Shown here: positions 59,049 through 64,000 of the stretch, one piece after another | Numbering within the stretch: the first letter of the stretch is position 1 | Layout: every line of letters starts with the position of its first letter | Assembly (NCBI GenBank): GCA_020746875.1 | Contig: JAGTJL010000003.1 | Coordinates: 2,666,001 to 2,730,000 of the forward strand | DNA from: Rhexocercosporidium sp. MPI-PUGE-AT-0058 | Lineage: Eukaryota > Ascomycota > Leotiomycetes > Helotiales | Length of the DNA stretch: 64,000 nucleotides | Reading direction: 5' to 3' | Notes under the pieces: generated by a model | The model's input: the letters and a program-made list of their open reading frames with translations, nothing else | What the model was told of the DNA's origin: nothing | Databases searched by the model: none | Translations under genes and position numbers: made by a program

Positions 59049-60788
59049 ATGGGATCCATTCAAGCTCCCCAAGAACTGGATGTCCTGCTCGTAGGAGCGG
59101 GTTTCGGCGCATTCACAATGCTGAACAAGTAAGGCCACCGCCCCTGACCCCTCAAAAGTGTGATACTGACCTTCTAGACTCCGTAAACAGGGCCTTAAGG
59201 TCAAGATTTACGAGAAAGGTGCAGCGTCCGGAGGCATCTGGTATTGGAACTGCTACCCAGGAGCTCGTGTTGACAGCGATACACCCATCTACCAACTCTT
59301 CGACGAAGAGCTATGGAAAGACTTCACATTCAAAGAGCGATATGCTGGATGGAAAGAGCTCCGAAGATATTTCAACCATGTTGAGAAAGTATGGGAAGTC
59401 AACAAGGACACGGAATTCAATATGCACGTCGACAGCGCCCAATTCGACGAGAGTACCAACCGCTGGCACGTGGAGTGCTCGGATGGTACCCAAGTCTCCT
59501 GCAGATGGTTCATCCCATGTATCGGGTTCGCGTCTAAGAAGTACACTCCTCCTGTCAAGAATCTTGGGGACTTCAAGGGAGAAGTCTATCACACAGCCGT
59601 CGTAAGTGATGCTCGGGAAAAGACCGATTTCTGAATGTACTGACGCTCCTTGCCCTCTAGTGGCCACAACATGATGTTGGAATGAGGGGTAAAAGAGTTG
59701 GAATCATCGGAACCGGCGCTTCTGGTATCCAAGTGGCTCAAGAAATCGGCCCCAAGGTCAAGAGCCTCACCGTATTCCTCCGAACCCCCAACTACTGCCT
59801 TCCTATGCGTCAACATCTTCTTGATGAGCAAGATGAGAAGAGCAAGAAAGAAAGCGGCTTCTATGAGAAGCAATTCCAAGCCACTCGCGGAACTTTCTCC
59901 GGCTTCACCTACGACTTCTACGACAAGAACACCATGGAAGACTCTCCAGAGGAAAGAGAGGCGAAGTTCAATGATCTCTGGGAACAGGGAGGCTTCCGCT
60001 TCTGGCTCAACACATACAAGGACATGCTATTTGACCAGAAAGCCAACGACGAGGCCTACAAGTTCTGGCAGAAAAAAGTCCGTGAGAGGATTCCAGATCC
60101 CAAGAAAGCAGAGATTCTCGCACCAAGCAACCCTCCTCACCCATGGGGAACCAAGCGTCCTTCTCTCGAGCAGAACTACTACGAGGTCATGAGCCAAGAC
60201 AACGTCAAGATCGTCGATGTGAACAAGTCGCCCATCGTCGAAGTCACAGAGACCGGTCTCAAGCACAAAGACGGCTTCGAGGAGCTCGATATCTTGATCC
60301 TCGCTACAGGCTTCGATTCCGTCACTGGCTCTCTTGCTCAGCTAGACATCCGCGGAACAACTGGTGGGACTATTGCAGATCACTGGAAAGAAGGCACTAA
60401 GACTAGTATGGGTATCGCCATCCCTACCTTCCCAAACATGTTCTTCTTGTATGGCCCTCAAGCACCAACAGCTTTCAGCAACGGACCAAGTTGCACACAG
60501 TTCCAAGCCGAATTCGTCGAGAAGGCTATTAAGCTCGCAACCGAGAAGGGTATCACTAGACTCGAGAGTACGCCCGAGACTGAGGAGGATTGGACGAAAC
60601 GCATGCATGAGAAGTGGGACATCACGCTCTTCCCTCTGGCCAAATCTTGGTATCAAGGCGCGAATATTCCAGGTCGTAAGGTTGAGCCTCTCAATTGGGC
60701 CGGTGGTATGCCAGAGTATCGCGAGAGTCTGGACAAGAGTTTGGAAAATAACCTCCAGGGATGGAAGTACTCGACTGTGAAGGTGTAA
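59049..60788 (+). CDS. Type I Baeyer-Villiger monooxygenase (FAD/NADPH)
   Basis: Exons 59049-59128, 59178-59601 and 59661-60788 give 543 aa. Motifs in order: FAD-binding G-A-G-F-G-A (16-21); G-G-I-W-Y-W-N-C-Y-P-G-A-R-V-D; the diagnostic F-x-G-x-x-x-H-T-x-x-W as F-K-G-E-V-Y-H-T-A-V-W (159-169), whose final Trp begins exon 3; NADPH-site G-T-G-A-S-G (185-190); and A-T-G-F-D-S near the end. This is the type I pattern (cyclohexanone-/cycloalkanone-monooxygenase-like). It converts ketones to esters or lactones with O2. No clustered biosynthetic core gene is in view; substrate unknown. Intact. Confidence 0.95.
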
Positions 60789-61313
60789 GAGTATGGGTTT
60801 TCTGTTGGAGAATTGTTTTGATGGGCGGACTTGTAGATAGGTTGAATATCATTTTCTAGTTGCTAGGTAGCGATAATTGAACTTTAATTAAATTGATTGA
60901 TTGAGAGCCACTTTTTGAGGCTCAACCACTGCACCAGAGATTAGTGACGTCTCTCGGGTATTGGGTGGAATAACTGCCAGATCCTTATACTCATTTTGTG
61001 TATTCTAAAAACGTCAAAAAAGTTGAAGTTTCCTGTCAGCAGCCATGTCCTCCTGATCATTCTCAGGTCGAACACTTCAGTAAAAGTTTCCACGCCAGCC
61101 TCCGGCGCGCAAATCGATCCTCAGCGCCCTGGTTTCCTATATCAATCGTGCGACTTGTAGGAAGAAGCTTTTGATTATCCCTGCACCATGAAACTAAAGT
61201 TTGGACCACATAGCCGAAAACACGAAGCAATAGGTCCATGAACACTCACTCAAGATCAGAAGTGCTACCGGGTTCAGATGAGGTCGTAAATCATGCGTCA
61301 TTATTTCGTCCAT
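60789..61313. other. Convergent gap between the monooxygenase and the GIY-YIG gene
   Basis: No gene seen; both flanking 3' ends fall here. Confidence 0.45.
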
Positions 61314-62567
61314 CTACCTCCCACCATCCCGCTCTCCCCATTCCACCCACCGCCTGATAACCTCATCCACAGCTTTAACCCCATTCCGACTAGCATCAAC
61401 CTCAAACCATTCTCTATGCTCCCTTCCACATGCCTTGCACTTCCCATCTCCAAGGACCCGCTGAGAATTTAACTCGATGTGTATTAATCGTTCTACTCTG
61501 TGTGCATTCGGAACCTTCCTTGGCGTCCTCGGCAGCTCATCCACATTGGTATCGGAGAGAGTCGTAGCTCGATACGGATAGTATCTTATCAGGGAGAGAT
61601 TGTATCCGCATTGTTTGGTCCATTGATTTAAACGTCGGTATACGTTTTGAGCCCGACCAATCTTCAAAAGTATAGTCTTCTTGTTTGCAGAGTCTGGGAC
61701 GGTTATCGAGAAGGCGCTCAGAACATCTGACGTCCTTCGCTGTCCGGGTATAGGTCGCGATGGTGGCGCAAGAAGATTTGACGCTATTTCTGAAGGGGGT
61801 GCGGCAGAAAGTGACTCTGGCGTGAGCCAAAACATATAGATGTACCCCTCGTTGTCCAACTCGGATACTGGTTTCGCCAACTCCGCTAGCAGCTGCGCAG
61901 TAGTCTGTGGTGACGCGGATTTCGGTATGAGGGAGAGAAATTCACCTGTTCGTGAAGAGGGGTCGCGAACAATGGAAGGACGGTGGTTCGTGGGGTGTAG
62001 ATTTGAGGAAGCTTTCATAACCTTCGGTGGTATTGGAGCTGTTGTTCGTCTGCCATGCTTATTACTCGCTGGTCGAGGTGCCCGCTTGGTCTCATCTGCA
62101 ACTCCTATACAGCAGAATAAGCCCAAGTTGCTGGCTGGTTGTGGTCGTGGCTTGGGTCGCTCAGGTCCCGCATTCTCAATCCTCGGTTTCTCTGGCTCTG
62201 GCCTTGGTACTGGTTTTCGACGTTTCTCTTGTTTTCGCTCCTCAACTTCCAACAAACCCAGTCTATCAATCAGTGTATCGACACTCGTTCGTTCCCGAAT
62301 AGTCGCAGACTGTATTCCTTCCGGGGAAGCTCCAGGATGGGCTGCTGCTTGGTTCTTGTGCTGCCAGCAGTACGCATCTGGAGTCGGTAGTCTCCCAGGA
62401 CTCGACTTTCTTCGGGGGCTCGGACTCGGGGAAGTTTGTGGCGATTTCCCTATTGCTCTTCGGCATGGAGTTCCACTCGTAGTGAGGCCTCGACAATGTG
62501 CGTCTGGATTTTTCGAGTCCGACCTCTGCAGAAGAGACTCGGGCGTGTGAGGGATGTACGGTGCCAT
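61314..62567 (-). CDS. T5orf172 (GIY-YIG superfamily) domain protein, Mug113-like
   Basis: Single-exon ORF of 417 aa. The N-terminus has C-R-G-L-T-T-S-G-T-P-C-R-R and D-A-Y-C-W-Q-H-K, a possible zinc site; a Pro/Arg/Lys-rich linker follows. From about residue 240 the T5orf172/DUF1766 domain is clear: G-Y-I-Y-M-F-W-L-T-P-E-S, L-L-K-I-G-R-A-Q-N-V-Y-R-R-L-N-Q-W, V-E-R-L-I-H-I-E-L and C-G-R-E-H-R-E-W-F-E. This group is related to GIY-YIG nucleases; fission yeast Mug113 is a meiotically up-regulated member. Activity on DNA is plausible but not shown. A ribosome-independent nuclear role is only inferred. Confidence 0.85.
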   Translation of the reverse strand: MAPYIPHTPESLLQRSDSKNPDAHCRGLTTSGTPCRRAIGKSPQTSPSPSPRRKSSPGRLPTPDAYCWQHKNQAAAHPGASPEGIQSATIRERTSVDTLIDRLGLLEVEERKQEKRRKPVPRPEPEKPRIENAGPERPKPRPQPASNLGLFCCIGVADETKRAPRPASNKHGRRTTAPIPPKVMKASSNLHPTNHRPSIVRDPSSRTGEFLSLIPKSASPQTTAQLLAELAKPVSELDNEGYIYMFWLTPESLSAAPPSEIASNLLAPPSRPIPGQRRTSDVLSAFSITVPDSANKKTILLKIGRAQNVYRRLNQWTKQCGYNLSLIRYYPYRATTLSDTNVDELPRTPRKVPNAHRVERLIHIELNSQRVLGDGKCKACGREHREWFEVDASRNGVKAVDEVIRRWVEWGERDGGR

Positions 62568-64000
62568 TCTGCTTGTTAATTGAGAAGATAATGTGCAAAC
62601 CTGAGATGCAGCAATATATTACCGCTTGTATAGATACCTTGGAACGTGGCAGTGACGAGGACCAGGTCGTGAATCCATCGCAGCCAGTGGTTCATTGGAG
62701 ACGCGTTGAATCTGTGAAGAGGCTGGGGGCTGCAGATGTGGCTGGGAGTTTAGCGCAAGGCAGATTTCGCTTACTCGTGTTCACGTGATCGACCTCAACA
62801 TGTCCCTTTTAGCAGCTCCAACTTCCAGGCCTGGCAAGGATTATTTGTTTTCTTGGATGGTGAGCAAACGAACGTAGTCTATAACTGAATACGGTATATG
62901 AGTCATCTTGAGTGTGCTGAAAGCAGAGGAACTGAGAGGAACGACATATTTACACCCTAACTAACAGTAATTTGCTGCAGGCCTGCATTTAACGAGATCT
63001 ACAGAACGATATCTGGTGAAGAAGAAAGAAATCTCCCTGATCCAACTGTAGAAGCCGATTTACCGTAGGTCCGCTATTCAACAAATTTGATGTCGTTCAA
63101 ATAAGTACAAGTGATGTGCTCCCAGCAGAAACTGATCCACTAGTTTGGTATTGAAACTGTTCACAAACGGAAGCCAGTCTTCGACTCCTTATATACTTGT
63201 CTTTATTTTTTGTTAGTGTTCTGAGCTCACGATCCATCATGCCAGCGAACAATCTGTTGTGGTCTTATGGAGGGAATATGGAAAGTCACAATACTTGAGA
63301 GTGACGTCCATTCACTTCAATTCAGGACCTATCCGAACCACGGCATTTCTTGTGACTGTATTCACATTCGATTCGGTCGAGTCTGACATATTCTGCCAGA
63401 AAGTTTCAGAATCACATGAACATAGATACCAATCCGCTGTTCAGCCTCCCCAAGTACCCAGACTCATCGGCGCTGGCCCTGGCCGTGCCAAGTCTTGCTC
63501 ACTGCTGCTCAATAAGCCGGTACTTGACCATGCATTTCCAGCATCACTATTTTCTTCTTTGATAGTGGCCTTATTCAAATATCGTCGTCTTTCAGCATCC
63601 CAGAGCTAGAAGAAAATGTCTCTACAGTGGTCAAGCGACCGGTACATCCAGCCACCCAGTATGTCATTGTTCACTGTTCGGGATGGTGAACGGTTAGGGG
63701 AGGTATTGGATGGTGGGCCGACCGGTAACGCTTGTGGGCTGCTTGCTGGGGCTCAACTCGGTACGGCCATTTGCGTGATTCATTTTCTTCGAGCTGTTAC
63801 TTCCCTTTCGTTTGGGTTTACGAGCGTTCTCTCTCCGTTTATTTAGATCCCGGTAAATAATATTATCAGACCTATATATTGTACTATTAGTATTTGCGTA
63901 CCTGTTTCCACTTGATGCGATTCACGATCAATCAGAACTATGAATTCCGCTCCAGACGGAGAAGAGGACCTCCTTCCGATTCATATCGCAGTATCTAATA
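62568..64000. other. Right end, no supported gene
   Basis: Frames at 63259-63609 (no ATG) and 63616-63846 (ATG, 76 aa) lack motifs. Upstream leader of the gene at 62567 lies at the left edge. A gene extending past the window cannot be excluded. Confidence 0.4.

Noticed and set aside
1..64000. CRISPR array, rRNA, intact transposon or terminal repeats
   Set aside because: No regularly spaced direct repeats, no rRNA signature, no transposase or reverse-transcriptase motif found by eye.

Overview
The window is nuclear DNA of a filamentous ascomycete (Pezizomycotina; Leotiomycetes/Helotiales is my guess from the style of the lineage-restricted proteins, not a demonstrated placement). Evidence: genes broken by 45-150 bp introns with GTAAGT-like donors and CTAAC/CTGAC branch points, three Zn2Cys6 regulators, a secreted LysM protein, a DUF7053 protein, fungal HIS6 and FAF1, and no operons. 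Gene models were spliced by eye from reading frames and splice signals; exon coordinates are in the entries and have not been tested against transcripts.

Layout. 1.6-15.4 kb: five members of one unnamed family (called A-E here) packed around two housekeeping genes, HIS6 and FAF1. Most pair a helical or coiled-coil N-terminal region with a C-terminal domain bearing a P-x3-[VI] segment followed by an Arg-rich stretch, an [HD]-x-[GAR]-x-x-x-[AS]-D-[AS] signature and a P-x-x-V-W-D-L type block. A, C and E look intact; B and D carry frame lesions. 16-17 kb: a small single-pass membrane protein. 17.3-28.3 kb: a metabolic neighbourhood with a Zn2Cys6 regulator, an SDR, a P450 broken by one missing base, a second Zn2Cys6 regulator and an acyl-CoA dehydrogenase; the last two meet tail to tail 10 bp apart. 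28-36 kb: sparse DNA with three small Cys-rich proteins and a complete molybdenum (sulfite-oxidase type) enzyme.

37-48 kb: a divergent SDR, a ten-exon Zn2Cys6 regulator with a 10-nt micro-exon inside its zinc cluster, a secreted carboxymuconate-cyclase-like propeller ending in a LysM domain, a small unknown protein and a complete secreted subtilisin. 49.3-50.3 kb: the relic of a GH28 exo-polygalacturonase. 50-59 kb: mainly non-coding, with degenerate short repeats, a perfect hairpin, a DUF7053 protein and an unknown membrane ORF. 59-62.6 kb: a type I Baeyer-Villiger monooxygenase and an intronless GIY-YIG (T5orf172/Mug113-like) protein. The right end has no recognisable gene.

The best candidates for something undescribed are the A-E paralogue cluster and the propeller-LysM fusion. 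No CRISPR array, rRNA, tRNA or intact transposon was seen.
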